A DNA stretch of 64,000 nucleotides from RGIG9379 sp031553005 (GTDB lineage Bacteria > Bacteroidota > Bacteroidia > Bacteroidales > Paludibacteraceae): assembly GCA_031553005.1 (NCBI GenBank), contig JAVBMA010000065.1, positions 11,699 to 75,698 of the forward strand, read 5' to 3'. Positions 17,878-26,832 of this stretch are shown piece after piece; the stretch's first letter is position 1; each line of letters opens with the position of its first letter. Position numbers and translations under genes: made by a program. A model generated the notes under the pieces. That model saw only the letters and a program-made list of their open reading frames with translations, made no database searches and was not told where the DNA came from.

Positions 17878-18894
17878 ATGGCAAAGCAGACAAATGATTT
17901 CCAAAGTATCCTCTTGGATTTGAAGCAGAAAAACTACAAACCTGTTTATTTCCTGATGGGAGAAGAGCCTTATTATATAGATATACTCAGCGACTATATA
18001 CTGAACAATGTGTTGGACGAATCGGAAAAGGAGTTCAACCAGATGGTTCTGTATGGAAATGATGTGGATATTAAGACTGTGATTAATGCTGCAAAGCGTT
18101 TCCCTATGATGTCTCCCTATCAGGTCGTTGTGGTGAAAGAGGCACAGAATATCAGCAATCTGGACGACCTGTCGTTTTATCTTCAAAATCCCCAGCCTTC
18201 GACGATTCTGGTCTTTTGCTACAAATACAAAAAAATAGACGGGCGGAAAAAATATGCTTCCGAGATAGATAAGATAGGAGTTCTTTTCGAATCGAAGAAA
18301 ATGTATGATAATCAGGTTCCTGCATTTATTACAGGCTACCTGAAAGATAAAGGCGTAGGTATTGAGCCGAAAGCGACCCAGATTCTTGCCGATTATTTGG
18401 GCACTAATCTTGGAAATATTGTAAACGAACTGGATAAGCTCGTGATTGGCAAGCCTGCGGCAATGAGTGCTATAACGCCCGAACTGGTAGAAAAAAACGT
18501 AGGGATAAGCAAAGACTTCAATAATTTTGAGTTGTTGAACGCTTTAACTACAAAAAATATTTTTAAGGCAAATCAGATTGTATTTTATTTCGAACAAAAT
18601 CCTAAAAACAACCCGTTGGTATTAACCCTGACGGTTCTTTATAATTTCTTTTCCAACCTGATGGTTTATTATTATCTTCCGGACAAAAGCCAAGGTTCCG
18701 TTGCAAGGGATTTGGGCGTAAATCCTTACTTTGTAAAGGATTATCAGGCGGCAGCACGGAATTTTAATGGTTGGAAAACGATGGAGATTATCTCTCTTCT
18801 GAGAACGTATGACGCAAAGTCGAAAGGTGTAGGCAATGCTTCCGCTTCGGACGGAGAGTTATTAAAAGAGTTGGTTTATAAAATATTACATTAA
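17878..18894 (+). CDS. holA: DNA polymerase III delta subunit
   Basis: 338 residues from the ATG at 17878; a TTG three codons earlier is less likely. FLMGEEPYYIDILSDYI at the N-terminus, QVVVVKEAQNI and the helical C-terminal collar region with ELLNALTTKNI match HolA. Delta is the wrench of the clamp loader that opens the beta clamp; the tau/gamma partner, dnaX, lies at 42 kb in this window. The orphan HsdR_N gene nearby is its usual Bacteroidota neighbour. Confidence 0.93.
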   Translation: MAKQTNDFQSILLDLKQKNYKPVYFLMGEEPYYIDILSDYILNNVLDESEKEFNQMVLYGNDVDIKTVINAAKRFPMMSPYQVVVVKEAQNISNLDDLSFYLQNPQPSTILVFCYKYKKIDGRKKYASEIDKIGVLFESKKMYDNQVPAFITGYLKDKGVGIEPKATQILADYLGTNLGNIVNELDKLVIGKPAAMSAITPELVEKNVGISKDFNNFELLNALTTKNIFKANQIVFYFEQNPKNNPLVLTLTVLYNFFSNLMVYYYLPDKSQGSVARDLGVNPYFVKDYQAAARNFNGWKTMEIISLLRTYDAKSKGVGNASASDGELLKELVYKILH

Positions 18895-19003
18895 GTTGAA
18901 AGCTGAAAAGTGAAAGGTAAAAGTTTGAGGACTTATTTTATCCATTCGGCTTGAGAACATCTAATTATTTTGGATAAAAATTTAAAACAGTTTCTTATTA
19001 TTT

Positions 19004-19600
19004 ATGGAAATAAAATCAGCAGAATTCGTTATAAGCAGCCCGACAGTAAGTAAGTGTCCCGAGACTGAATTGCCCGAATATGCATTTATCGGGCGTTCGA
19101 ATGTGGGAAAATCGTCATTGATTAATATGCTGACCGCCAACAAAAAATTGGCGATGACCTCTTCCAAACCTGGAAAAACATTACTTATAAATCATTTTTT
19201 GGTAAATGGAAATTGGTTTCTTGTCGACCTGCCCGGATATGGATATGCCCGTATAGGCAAGTCGGGACGCGAGAGGCTGGAGAAGATGATTCAAGGATAT
19301 ATTCTTCAACGTGAGAATCTTATAAACCTTTTTGTTTTGATTGACTCGCGTTTGGAACCGCAGCAGATAGATTTGGATTTCTTTGATTTTTTGGGAGCCA
19401 ATGGAATTCCTTTTTCCATTGTTTTTACGAAAACGGATAAGCTCTCTCATTCAAAGTTAAATGAAAACTTAAAAAAATACAGGGATAAGTTGTTTGAGCA
19501 ATGGGAGGAACTGCCTCCGATTTTCATATCGTCGTCTGAAACTAAACTGGGAAGGGATGAACTGTTGAGTTATATTGGAAGTATTAATCAAACACTCTAA
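19004..19600 (+). CDS. engB: Ribosome biogenesis GTP-binding protein EngB/YsxC
   Basis: 198 residues. G1 GRSNVGKS (30-37), a G2 threonine in SKPGKT, G3 DLPGYG, G4 TKTD and G5-like SSSE. Assists late 50S subunit maturation. Seven nt separate it from the acyltransferase gene downstream, suggesting one transcript. Confident. Confidence 0.95.
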   Translation: MEIKSAEFVISSPTVSKCPETELPEYAFIGRSNVGKSSLINMLTANKKLAMTSSKPGKTLLINHFLVNGNWFLVDLPGYGYARIGKSGRERLEKMIQGYILQRENLINLFVLIDSRLEPQQIDLDFFDFLGANGIPFSIVFTKTDKLSHSKLNENLKKYRDKLFEQWEELPPIFISSSETKLGRDELLSYIGSINQTL

Positions 19601-19606
19601 AAGACA

Positions 19607-20488
19607 ATGTCAGCTGTATTATATTACCTTTTTTACGTTGTGGTCTGGACGTTAGCCTGGTTGCCGCTCCGTGTCCTGTATCTGCTTTCCGGTGTAATCT
19701 ATTTTTTTATCTACTATGTGGTCGGATACAGAAAGAAAATAGTGAGGCGTAACCTTGCTAATTCGTTTCCCGAAAAAACTAAAAAAGAATTAAGAAAGAT
19801 TGAGAAGGAGTATTATTCCCATTTTGCTGATACTACTATCGAAACATTAAAATTGTTGCACATGTCTGACGAGGAGATGCGCAAGAGAATGTATTTCAGC
19901 AATCCTGAAGAGATGGGACGTTTTTTTGACAGGAATCAGAGTGTTATCATATTATTGGGGCATTATGGTAATTGGGAGTGGATTACTTCTATTTACATGT
20001 ACTATTCGGGAATTGTCGGCGGAGAGCTTTACCGTCCTTTAAAAAATAAGTATTTCGACAACTTTTTTCTTAATCTGAGAAGTCGTTTTGGAACCATAAA
20101 TATACCGAAGAATGATGCATTCCGTGCAATTGTAAAACTTCGCAGGGAGGGAAAGGTTTTCGGCCTCGGATTTATTTCCGACCAGACGCCTTCGAGCAAC
20201 AATTTGCATTACTGGGCTAACTTTTTAAATCAGGATACTCCTTTTTTAAACGGGCCCGAGCGGATTGCCCGTCAGGCAGGGTATGCTGTTGTCTATTTGG
20301 ATGTCCAAAAAAAGAGCAGGGGACATTATACTTGTGATATTATTACTGTTTCTGAAAATGCAAAAGAGAGTGCTGAGAATGAGATTACTGATAAGTATGT
20401 GGAGCTTTTCGAAAGGACAATCCGAAGAAATCCTGCTTATTGGCTTTGGTCTCATAACCGGTGGAAACATAAGAGAGGTGAAAGGTGA
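19607..20488 (+). CDS. Lysophospholipid/lipid A acyltransferase (LpxL/HtrB family)
   Basis: 293 residues. One N-terminal membrane segment (about 5-40), then the acyltransferase core with HYGNWE (H119, E124, the H-x4-E catalytic pair) and the later FNG-like LNGPERIARQ segment. Adds a secondary acyl chain to lipid A or a related lipid at the inner membrane. Follows engB and precedes a GT2 and an exosortase-like gene, an envelope-oriented operon. The C-terminal RGER and stop come from the GAAAGGTGA repeat, which continues to the next gene's start. Confidence 0.88.
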   Translation: MSAVLYYLFYVVVWTLAWLPLRVLYLLSGVIYFFIYYVVGYRKKIVRRNLANSFPEKTKKELRKIEKEYYSHFADTTIETLKLLHMSDEEMRKRMYFSNPEEMGRFFDRNQSVIILLGHYGNWEWITSIYMYYSGIVGGELYRPLKNKYFDNFFLNLRSRFGTINIPKNDAFRAIVKLRREGKVFGLGFISDQTPSSNNLHYWANFLNQDTPFLNGPERIARQAGYAVVYLDVQKKSRGHYTCDIITVSENAKESAENEITDKYVELFERTIRRNPAYWLWSHNRWKHKRGER

Positions 20489-20526
20489 GAGTTGAAAAGT
20501 GAAAATTGAAAAGTGAAAGTTTTGGG

Positions 20527-21543
20527 ATGAAGGTTTCGGTAGTCATTTTAAATTGGAACGGCAGGCAAATGTTGGAACGTTTTTTACCTTCTGTTTGCAA
20601 CTATTCAAAAATGGATGGGGTAGAGGTCGTTGTGGCCGATAATGCTTCATCGGATGATTCCATATCTTTTCTGGAGACTTGTTATCCTGCTGTTCGACGC
20701 TTGATTCTGGAAGAGAATTATGGATTTGCCGAAGGATATAATCGGGCTTTGGCACAGTTGGATTCCGAGTATTTTGTGTTGCTGAATTCCGACGTGGAGG
20801 TTACCGAAGGATGGTTGGAGCCTGTGATAAACTATATGGACAATCATCCGGATGTTGCTGCATGCCAGCCAAAAATCCGTTCCTGTTCGGATAAGGAGTA
20901 TTTTGAACATGCGGGGGCGTGCGGTGGTTTTATAGATATGTTTGGTTATCCTTTTTGCCGTGGACGTATTCTTAATGTATTGGAAAAAGATAGTGGGCAA
21001 TATGATACGATAACGGATATTTTTTGGGCTTCGGGAGCTGCTCTTTTTGTTTGTGCCGGAGAGTTTCGGAGAAATGGAGGGCTTGACAAGAATTTCTTTG
21101 CCCACATGGAAGAAATTGATTTCTGCTGGCGTTTGAGAAGTCGCGGAAAAAGGATTGTTTGTGTACCTCAAAGCATAGTTTACCATGTCGGCGGAGGAAC
21201 GTTGAATGCGGATAACCCGCATAAGACTTTTCTGAATTTCAGGAATAATCTTTTGATGATTTATAAAAATGAACTTCCGGAAAGGTTGAAGAAAGTTCTT
21301 TTTGTCCGTTTCTTTTTGGATTATGCTGCTGCATTTGTGTTTTTATTGAAAAGGGATGTCCCGAATTGTAAAGCCGTTTTCTCGGCAAGAAAAGAGTTTC
21401 ATCAGATGAAGCCATCGTATTCGGATATAAGAACGAACAACCTGGAGCAGACGGTAAACAAATATATTGCGGAGATTTTCCACCAGAGTATTATTCTGAA
21501 TTTTTATTTCAGAAGGATTAAGAAATTTCAGGAATGGAGATAA
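20527..21543 (+). CDS. GT2 family glycosyltransferase (rhamnosyltransferase-like)
   Basis: 338 residues from the ATG at 20527 (MKVSVVILNWNGR). An open frame extends 7 codons upstream through the GAAAAGTGAAAG repeat with only TTG as start, so it is not used. VVADNASSDDSI, VLLNSDVEV (metal motif), FWASGAALF and HMEEIDFCWRLRSRG are typical of the WcaA/rhamnosyltransferase group. No membrane helices except a weak C-terminal hydrophobic patch. Seven nt before the exosortase gene. Confidence 0.88.
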   Translation: MKVSVVILNWNGRQMLERFLPSVCNYSKMDGVEVVVADNASSDDSISFLETCYPAVRRLILEENYGFAEGYNRALAQLDSEYFVLLNSDVEVTEGWLEPVINYMDNHPDVAACQPKIRSCSDKEYFEHAGACGGFIDMFGYPFCRGRILNVLEKDSGQYDTITDIFWASGAALFVCAGEFRRNGGLDKNFFAHMEEIDFCWRLRSRGKRIVCVPQSIVYHVGGGTLNADNPHKTFLNFRNNLLMIYKNELPERLKKVLFVRFFLDYAAAFVFLLKRDVPNCKAVFSARKEFHQMKPSYSDIRTNNLEQTVNKYIAEIFHQSIILNFYFRRIKKFQEWR

Positions 21544-21550
21544 ATTATTT

Positions 21551-22126
21551 ATGGAAAAAATTGAACAAATAAAAGAATTTATTGAACCTTATAAAGGGAT
21601 TATTCGTTTTCTTTTAGCAATGTTTGTTGCCAACCTTATCTGGAAAATTTCTATAAAAGGAAATGAAAACAGCATAGACGACGTCTTGTTGTTTCAAGTT
21701 GCAGATATTTCAGGGTTTTTCTATATAATCACTCAATCGGTTTCGGATTCGGTCTACTTTATTTTGCATAAAATATTGGGAATGAATTTGTCTGTGAATG
21801 GTTTTATATTCCGTTTTGATACCGGAGAAGCGATAGGCATTGTGTGGGGTTGCTCGGGTATAAAACAGATGTTTATTTTTACTGTTATCATGCTCTTCAG
21901 TTATGGTAGTTGGAAAAATAAGCTGTGGTTTATCCCTCTTGGCTTGCTTGCCTGTTACGGCTTGAATATTTTCCGCATTGTTGTTTTGTGCTTGATTGCT
22001 TATAGATATCCACAGCAATTGGATTTATTTCATACCTACATTTTTAAATATGTTTTTTATGGAATCATATTTTTGATTTGGCTCGTTTGGAATGAAAAGT
22101 ACGGAAGTGAAAGAGTTGAAAAGTGA
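21551..22126 (+). CDS. Exosortase/archaeosortase family protein
   Basis: 191 residues with about six membrane segments. The exosortase triad is visible: C101 in WGCSGIKQM, R142 in NIFRIVVL and H161 in FHTYIFKY. Exosortases are membrane transpeptidases that process C-terminal sorting signals on exported proteins, often tied to polysaccharide loci. Here it follows an acyltransferase and a GT2 gene, but no PEP-CTERM-like partner was seen in the window. It resembles the short XrtF/XrtN-like forms of Bacteroidota. The final VEK and stop lie in the GAAAGGTGA repeat. Confidence 0.8.
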   Translation: MEKIEQIKEFIEPYKGIIRFLLAMFVANLIWKISIKGNENSIDDVLLFQVADISGFFYIITQSVSDSVYFILHKILGMNLSVNGFIFRFDTGEAIGIVWGCSGIKQMFIFTVIMLFSYGSWKNKLWFIPLGLLACYGLNIFRIVVLCLIAYRYPQQLDLFHTYIFKYVFYGIIFLIWLVWNEKYGSERVEK

Positions 22127-22237
22127 AAGGTGAAAGTTAAGTTATTTACATTTATTTTACTTTGAATTTAACTGTTTTATTTGCTGATTACGGAATAGAA
22201 ATCCGAGTTGCCTAATTAATAAACGTATCGCCTTTTT

Positions 22238-23005
22238 ATGAAAAAATATATTATAATAATCGGATTCATATCATTCTTCTCTTTTTTCTCATTCTCTCAG
22301 TGTATTGATAAAAATCAAGCATTCAGGGTGGGTGAGGAGATGAATTATTATGCTTATTATAACTGGGGAAAATTATGGGTTAAAGCCGGAGAAGCCTCTT
22401 TTTGTGTCAGTGAAAATGATGATAACTACCTTTTTACTGTAAAAGCCAAAAATCTTCCGGGGTGGGACTGGCTCTATCATTTGGAGACAATACATGAGGC
22501 CGGAATGAGCAAAAAGCAGTTGAAGCCAGTCTTTTTACGGGCAGCAACTATTGAAAATAAAAACTGGTCGAAAGAGGAGTATACGTATAAGAAAAATACT
22601 GTTTATAAATATTTTGAAAACAAAAAATATCCCAATGGGAAAGATACCCTTTACTCGCATGTTCCTTGTACATGGGATGTTATTAACGCCGTTTATATTG
22701 CCCGTAATATAGATTTGAGAAGTGTTCCTATGGGCAAACCGATTCCGTTTTACCTTAATTTTGGTGATGCTACCCATACTATTTATGGAAAAGTGCTGAA
22801 GAGAGAGCGGATAAAAAACAGGGAAGGAGAGGTGTTTGATTGCCTGAAGTGCTCTGCAACCGTTGTTTCGGGAACTATTTTTGCTGACGGTAAACCCGTT
22901 TATGTCTGGGTTACTAATGACACACGCCAAATACCCGTATTAGTCGAATCTCAAATAAGCATCGGGTCAATAAAGGTCTTTCTATACAACTATAAAGAGA
23001 GGTGA
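22238..23005 (+). CDS. Secreted DUF3108 protein
   Basis: 255 residues. Signal peptide about 1-21 (FSFFSFSQC). FRVGEEMNYYAYYNWGKLWVKAGEA near the start and the C-terminal VWVTNDTRQIPVLVESQISIGSIKV are diagnostic of DUF3108 periplasmic or outer-membrane proteins of unknown function. Probably the last gene of the engB to exosortase run, though the 112-nt gap may hold its own promoter. Its TGA stop lies within one arm of a long hairpin shared with the convergent nitroreductase. Confidence 0.8.
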   Translation: MKKYIIIIGFISFFSFFSFSQCIDKNQAFRVGEEMNYYAYYNWGKLWVKAGEASFCVSENDDNYLFTVKAKNLPGWDWLYHLETIHEAGMSKKQLKPVFLRAATIENKNWSKEEYTYKKNTVYKYFENKKYPNGKDTLYSHVPCTWDVINAVYIARNIDLRSVPMGKPIPFYLNFGDATHTIYGKVLKRERIKNREGEVFDCLKCSATVVSGTIFADGKPVYVWVTNDTRQIPVLVESQISIGSIKVFLYNYKER

Positions 23006-23060
23006 AAATTGAAAGGTGAAAGGTGAAAGCAAAGAAACTTTCATCTTTCAATTTTCACCT
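23000..23060. terminator. Bidirectional hairpin built from GAAAGGTGA repeats
   Basis: The arms 23000-23022 and 23038-23060 pair at 22 of 23 positions (the odd pair can form G-U). The stop codon of the DUF3108 gene is inside the left arm and that of the convergent nitroreductase is inside the right arm. Confidence 0.7.
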
Positions 23061-23798
23061 CATAAAGCCTTGTTCTTTTAAGAATTCAAGAAAAGATGTT
23101 GAGAAGAACTCGTTATCGGCTTTCTTGTAGCGTATATCCGTGAAAATCTGAGCTAGTGTTTCCTTGTTGTTTTCGGCAATATATTTTTTATTTTCCGCCA
23201 GACTTTCCTTATGGGCGTATATTTGGTCGATAGCTTCTGCTGTATAATCCTTGTATGTTTCGGAATGAATAAGGCTTTCTGCCGGAAGGCGGTCGACCTG
23301 AGCCGGATTTTCATCCGGATAGCCAAGGGTAATAGTCGCGACAGGCACTACAAATTTTGGAAGGTTTAATATTTCTGCTATTTTCTTTGCGTTGTAGGTA
23401 ACTGTACCAAGATAACAAATTCCCAACCCTTTGCTTTCAGCGGCGATACAAAAAGTTTGAGCAACGAGCAAGGTATCAATAGCAGCTGTCAGGAACGAAA
23501 GGAAATTGTCGTATCCGGGGCTGGCGTTCCGCTGTTCGCACCATTTATTGAAACGATTATAGTCTGCACAGAATGTCAGTGAAACAGGAGCGTTTTTATA
23601 TGTAGGCTGATTGAAATGAGTAGGAGCCAGACGCTCTTTTTGTTTCTCGTCTTTTGTTACTACTACGCTGTATAGTTGCATATTTCCGGTAGTAGAAGCC
23701 CTGAATGCAGCTTCCAATAATTCTGCAATAAGTTTATCATCAACATCTTTTTGCTGATACTTCCGGATAGTTTTTCTACTGTTCAAAAAATCTAACAT
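23055..23798 (-). CDS. NADPH-dependent nitroreductase family protein
   Basis: 247 residues, FMN-binding nitroreductase fold. RKTIRKYQQKDV (FMN phosphate contacts), AAFRASTTGNMQLYSVVV and GLGICYLGTVTYNAKKIAEIL are typical, and the length and a VPVATITLGYPDE stretch place it with NfsA/FRP-like enzymes. Likely cytoplasmic and reduces quinones or nitro compounds; the substrate is not deducible. Convergent with the DUF3108 gene. Confidence 0.85.
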   Translation of the reverse strand: MLDFLNSRKTIRKYQQKDVDDKLIAELLEAAFRASTTGNMQLYSVVVTKDEKQKERLAPTHFNQPTYKNAPVSLTFCADYNRFNKWCEQRNASPGYDNFLSFLTAAIDTLLVAQTFCIAAESKGLGICYLGTVTYNAKKIAEILNLPKFVVPVATITLGYPDENPAQVDRLPAESLIHSETYKDYTAEAIDQIYAHKESLAENKKYIAENNKETLAQIFTDIRYKKADNEFFSTSFLEFLKEQGFMR

Positions 23799-23805
23799 GT
23801 GTATA

Positions 23806-23905
23806 TCTATTAAGTAGTTACAAGTTATTAGTTACAAGTTACCAGTCTATTAATGAAACAATAAATATCTAAAAACACGTCATTAAATATTTACAATTAC
23901 TTAAT
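23806..23905 (+). repeat. Dispersed repeat H, copy 3
   Basis: The first 64 nt match 13469-13532 (about 90%). The rest (ATTAAATATTTACAATTACTTAAT) matches the reverse complement of 3617-3645. Fills the gap between the nitroreductase start and the dsbD stop. Confidence 0.65.
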
Positions 23906-23911
23906 ATTAGT

Positions 23912-25891
23912 TCATTTCAAATTCTTTTTATTGAAATTCTCCAATCCTGTTTCCAGGAATGATATAAAATCCTTGGTGTTTTCGGAGAAAGCATAAGGAT
24001 GGTTTAACACATTGCCTTCATTGTCGAGTATGACATAGAAAGGCTGTGCGTTGGCTCCGAATTTAGAGCGTTGCAGGTAACTCCATTTGTCTCCGACTGT
24101 TTTTATCTCTTTCTCTTTTCCATTTTCTGTAACGCGCATCGGTTCGTTCAGGATTTTCCTGTCGTCGACAAAAAGTGTCACCAATACAAAATTTCCGGTC
24201 AACAGGTTACTGACTTGCGGGTCGCTCCAAACAGTAGTTTCCATTTTGCGGCAATTGACACAACCATAACCCGAGAAATCGACCACAACAGGTTTTTTGT
24301 GTTCGGAAGCATATCGCATCGCTTCGTCGTAATCTTCGAATTGGGCATGTACATTACTGTCATACAGATTCAGGTCCTGAGTGAACATCGGCGGTGTAAA
24401 TGCACTGATTGCTTTTAACGGAGCTCCGAATAAGCCCGGAATCAGGTACATTACAAATGCAAATGTAAAGATGGAGAGCATAAACCTCGGTACGGTAACA
24501 ATTTCTACCGGGTCATCACCGTGGAAACGGATTTTGCCTAATAGATAGAGTCCAAGAAGGAAGAAAATAACAATCCAGAAGACGATGAAAATTTCACGGT
24601 CTAATATATGCCAACCGTAAGCTAAATCGGCTACAGAGAGAAATTTTAGCGCAAAAGCCAGTTCCAAGAATCCAAGGACTACTTTTACGGAGTTGAGCCA
24701 TCCTCCCGAACGCGGAAGGTTGTGTAGCCAGCTCGGGAAAAAGGCAAATATGGTAAAAGGTCCTGCCAAAGCGAGGGCAAATCCCAGCATTCCTATGGCA
24801 GGAGCCATTATGTTTCCTCCGACAGAGACATGCACTAATAGTGTCCCGATAATTGGTCCTGTGCAGGAGAAGGAGACAATAACCAATGTGAATGCCATTA
24901 GCAGAATACTGAAAAAACCTGCGGTTTTGTCTGCTTTATTGTCAATTTTCGAACTCCACGTAGCAGGCAGCGCAATGTCGAATCCTCCGAAAAAGGAGAT
25001 GGCAAAGAGTACTAGCAGGGCAAATATAAAGACATTGAATATGGCGTTCGTAGAGAGGCTATTGAGTGCACTGGCGCCAAAAAGGACGGTTATTATCAGA
25101 CCTACTACAACATAAATAAGTATGATGGAAAGTCCGTATGCCAATGCTGCTTTTTTTCCTTTTTCCGGTTTTTTTCCGCGTTTCAGAAAGAAACTGACGG
25201 TCATCGGGATAATTGGCCAGACACATGGGGTAACAATAGCGATGAGTCCGCCTAATATTCCTTTCAGGAAGATAAGCCAAAGAGGGGCTTCATCAGCACT
25301 TGTATCCTTATAGCTATATGTGTTCATTTCATCAATGACAGGCTTCCAGTAGTCTGTTTCTTTTTTGCTTTTTATGGGGGAAAATGAAAACAATCCCGAA
25401 CTTTCGTTCCCATTAACAACGGCTGCGTTTTTTTCCTCGTTTCCTATCGAAAAAGGTTCCCTTGCCGGAGGAAGACAGGTTACGTCATTGCATGCCATGT
25501 ACTCCGCAAACCCTTTTACCTGATAGTCTTTTTTATCTTTTATTTTTATTTTCTGGGTAAAAACCGCTTCGTTTTCATACCAACTTAAAACCATGTTGTA
25601 AGTTGGTTCATATTTTTTTTCGAGCTTGGAATTACAGACGGGTAGTCCGATAGTTTCGGCATTTTTTAACTCTTCGAAAACAAAAACAGTTGGCATAGGA
25701 CCGTCTTTGGGAAGGCTTGTTCCGTATATATGCCATCCTTTTTCTATGGTTGCCAGAAAGGTAACCGTAATTTCATCTTTGTCGTTAACTTCGGAAGAGG
25801 TAATTTTCCATGTAACCGGTTCGAATATCTGTGCTTTCAGTGAAGTTACAGCACATAAAATAAGGAGAAATAATAATGCTCTTTTTTTCAT
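23912..25891 (-). CDS. DsbD-family thiol:disulfide interchange protein
   Basis: 659 residues. Signal peptide about 1-20. An N-terminal DsbD-alpha-like domain contains CNDVTCLPP (about 135-143). A central eight-helix membrane domain (about 205-490) includes CVWPIIPMTVSFF and SFSCTGPIIG, each with a redox cysteine. A C-terminal thioredoxin domain has CVNC at 544-547. It moves electrons from cytoplasmic thioredoxin to periplasmic thiols for disulfide isomerisation or cytochrome c maturation. Complete architecture. Monocistronic by appearance. Confidence 0.92.
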   Translation of the reverse strand: MKKRALLFLLILCAVTSLKAQIFEPVTWKITSSEVNDKDEITVTFLATIEKGWHIYGTSLPKDGPMPTVFVFEELKNAETIGLPVCNSKLEKKYEPTYNMVLSWYENEAVFTQKIKIKDKKDYQVKGFAEYMACNDVTCLPPAREPFSIGNEEKNAAVVNGNESSGLFSFSPIKSKKETDYWKPVIDEMNTYSYKDTSADEAPLWLIFLKGILGGLIAIVTPCVWPIIPMTVSFFLKRGKKPEKGKKAALAYGLSIILIYVVVGLIITVLFGASALNSLSTNAIFNVFIFALLVLFAISFFGGFDIALPATWSSKIDNKADKTAGFFSILLMAFTLVIVSFSCTGPIIGTLLVHVSVGGNIMAPAIGMLGFALALAGPFTIFAFFPSWLHNLPRSGGWLNSVKVVLGFLELAFALKFLSVADLAYGWHILDREIFIVFWIVIFFLLGLYLLGKIRFHGDDPVEIVTVPRFMLSIFTFAFVMYLIPGLFGAPLKAISAFTPPMFTQDLNLYDSNVHAQFEDYDEAMRYASEHKKPVVVDFSGYGCVNCRKMETTVWSDPQVSNLLTGNFVLVTLFVDDRKILNEPMRVTENGKEKEIKTVGDKWSYLQRSKFGANAQPFYVILDNEGNVLNHPYAFSENTKDFISFLETGLENFNKKNLK

Positions 25892-25985
25892 TTTGCAAAT
25901 AGTTACAAGTTTTGAATCTGCTAATAACTTATTGGAGCAAGTACATTGAAAGTTCCGTTTGTACCACCGACGTGGTTATTTTCTT

Positions 25986-26285
25986 TTAAATGGTGGAGTC
26001 CACACATGCACGGCTTTCCAAGACTTCCCTGATAATTTTGGATACAGCCTGATGGCTCGGATGAATAGCGTAGACTTCCAGGTCTTCCATCGATTTGTGG
26101 GTAGTAGTAAGGACTATGTCATACTGTTCTTTAGTATTTTCATTAACGCCTACTTCAATGCTTTGCAACTCTTTGATTATTGTTTTCAGGTTCAATAATC
26201 CTAATTTGATTTGATTTATCTTTCTTGTTTTTTCCTCTTCGGAAGAAAATTCTTTTAGTTTGAAAAGTACGATATGTTTTACCAT
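25986..26285 (-). CDS. Stress-responsive alpha/beta-barrel (Dabb) protein
   Basis: 99 residues, one Dabb domain: MVKHIVLFKLK at the start, then VGVNENTKEQYDIVLTT and LEVYAIHPSHQAV near the end, the conserved His/Pro segment. Small dimeric ferredoxin-like barrels of this family are widespread with mostly unknown function. Separated from dsbD by 94 nt. Confidence 0.85.
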   Translation of the reverse strand: MVKHIVLFKLKEFSSEEEKTRKINQIKLGLLNLKTIIKELQSIEVGVNENTKEQYDIVLTTTHKSMEDLEVYAIHPSHQAVSKIIREVLESRACVDSTI

Positions 26286-26410
26286 GATTTTAATAAAATA
26301 CGATTATTAGCGCAAATATACGATTTTCGTAAAAGAGTAGAATTGTCTTAAATCACAAAATTATAAAAAATCCATATTCAGGAAAGTTGGACAGATATCG
26401 TCAAAATAGA

Positions 26411-26434
26411 AAAGCCCCGCGAAAGCGGGGCTTT
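26411..26434. terminator. Stable terminator-like hairpin with GAAA tetraloop
   Basis: AAAGCCCCGC / GCGGGGCTTT: a perfect 10-bp stem around a GAAA tetraloop, flanked by A/T. It lies upstream of the Dabb gene and well past the end of the leftward lipoprotein transcript (stop at 26833), and probably ends read-through from that side. Confidence 0.65.
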
Positions 26435-26560
26435 ATCGAAGATATACTTTTTGATATTATGGCAGATAACAAAAGGAGTCTATCTTTTTATTTTAACTTG
26501 GGTTCAATATAATTTTTGTATAAAAATTGATTCTCGAATAAACTAAGAAAATATTGAAAA

Positions 26561-26809
26561 TTCTTACCACAAAGCAATTAGATGTCCTCAAGCCGGACAA
26601 GCTCTTACTTTTTTCCAGCAGCTGAAAAAAGTAAGCAAAAAAAGCCGCTGCTGTGGATTCTTCGCTAAAAATCATCTGCGTTACACTAAAACGTTTTAAA
26701 CTCCTCCCTACGGTCGTCAAACAGAAAACGTTTTTTAACGCTTCACTCCGAAGATTTTCTTAACGCTTCGCCTCCAAGGCGGAGAGAGCAGCAGAGCCTT
26801 TGGTAAGAA
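26561..26809. mobile_element. Non-coding element with 14-nt terminal inverted repeats
   Basis: TTCTTACCACAAAG (26561-26574) is the near-complement of CTTTGGTAAGAA at 26798-26809. Inside are an ACTTTTTTC/GAAAAAAGT hairpin and repeated AAAACGTTTT words. Small ORFs across it (including a 75-residue one) show no protein character. It resembles a transposon-derived miniature element. The rest of 26286-26832 shows only the hairpin at 26411. Confidence 0.5.
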
Positions 26810-26832
26810 GACGTTTTTATGTTGAACTTACA

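Noticed and set aside
20470..20525. Short-period GAAAGGTGA array as a CRISPR
   Set aside because: Units are contiguous, degenerate and without spacers; no cas genes.
26493..26720. 75-residue minus-strand ORF
   Set aside because: Falls in the element with TTCTTACC ends; no coding signature.
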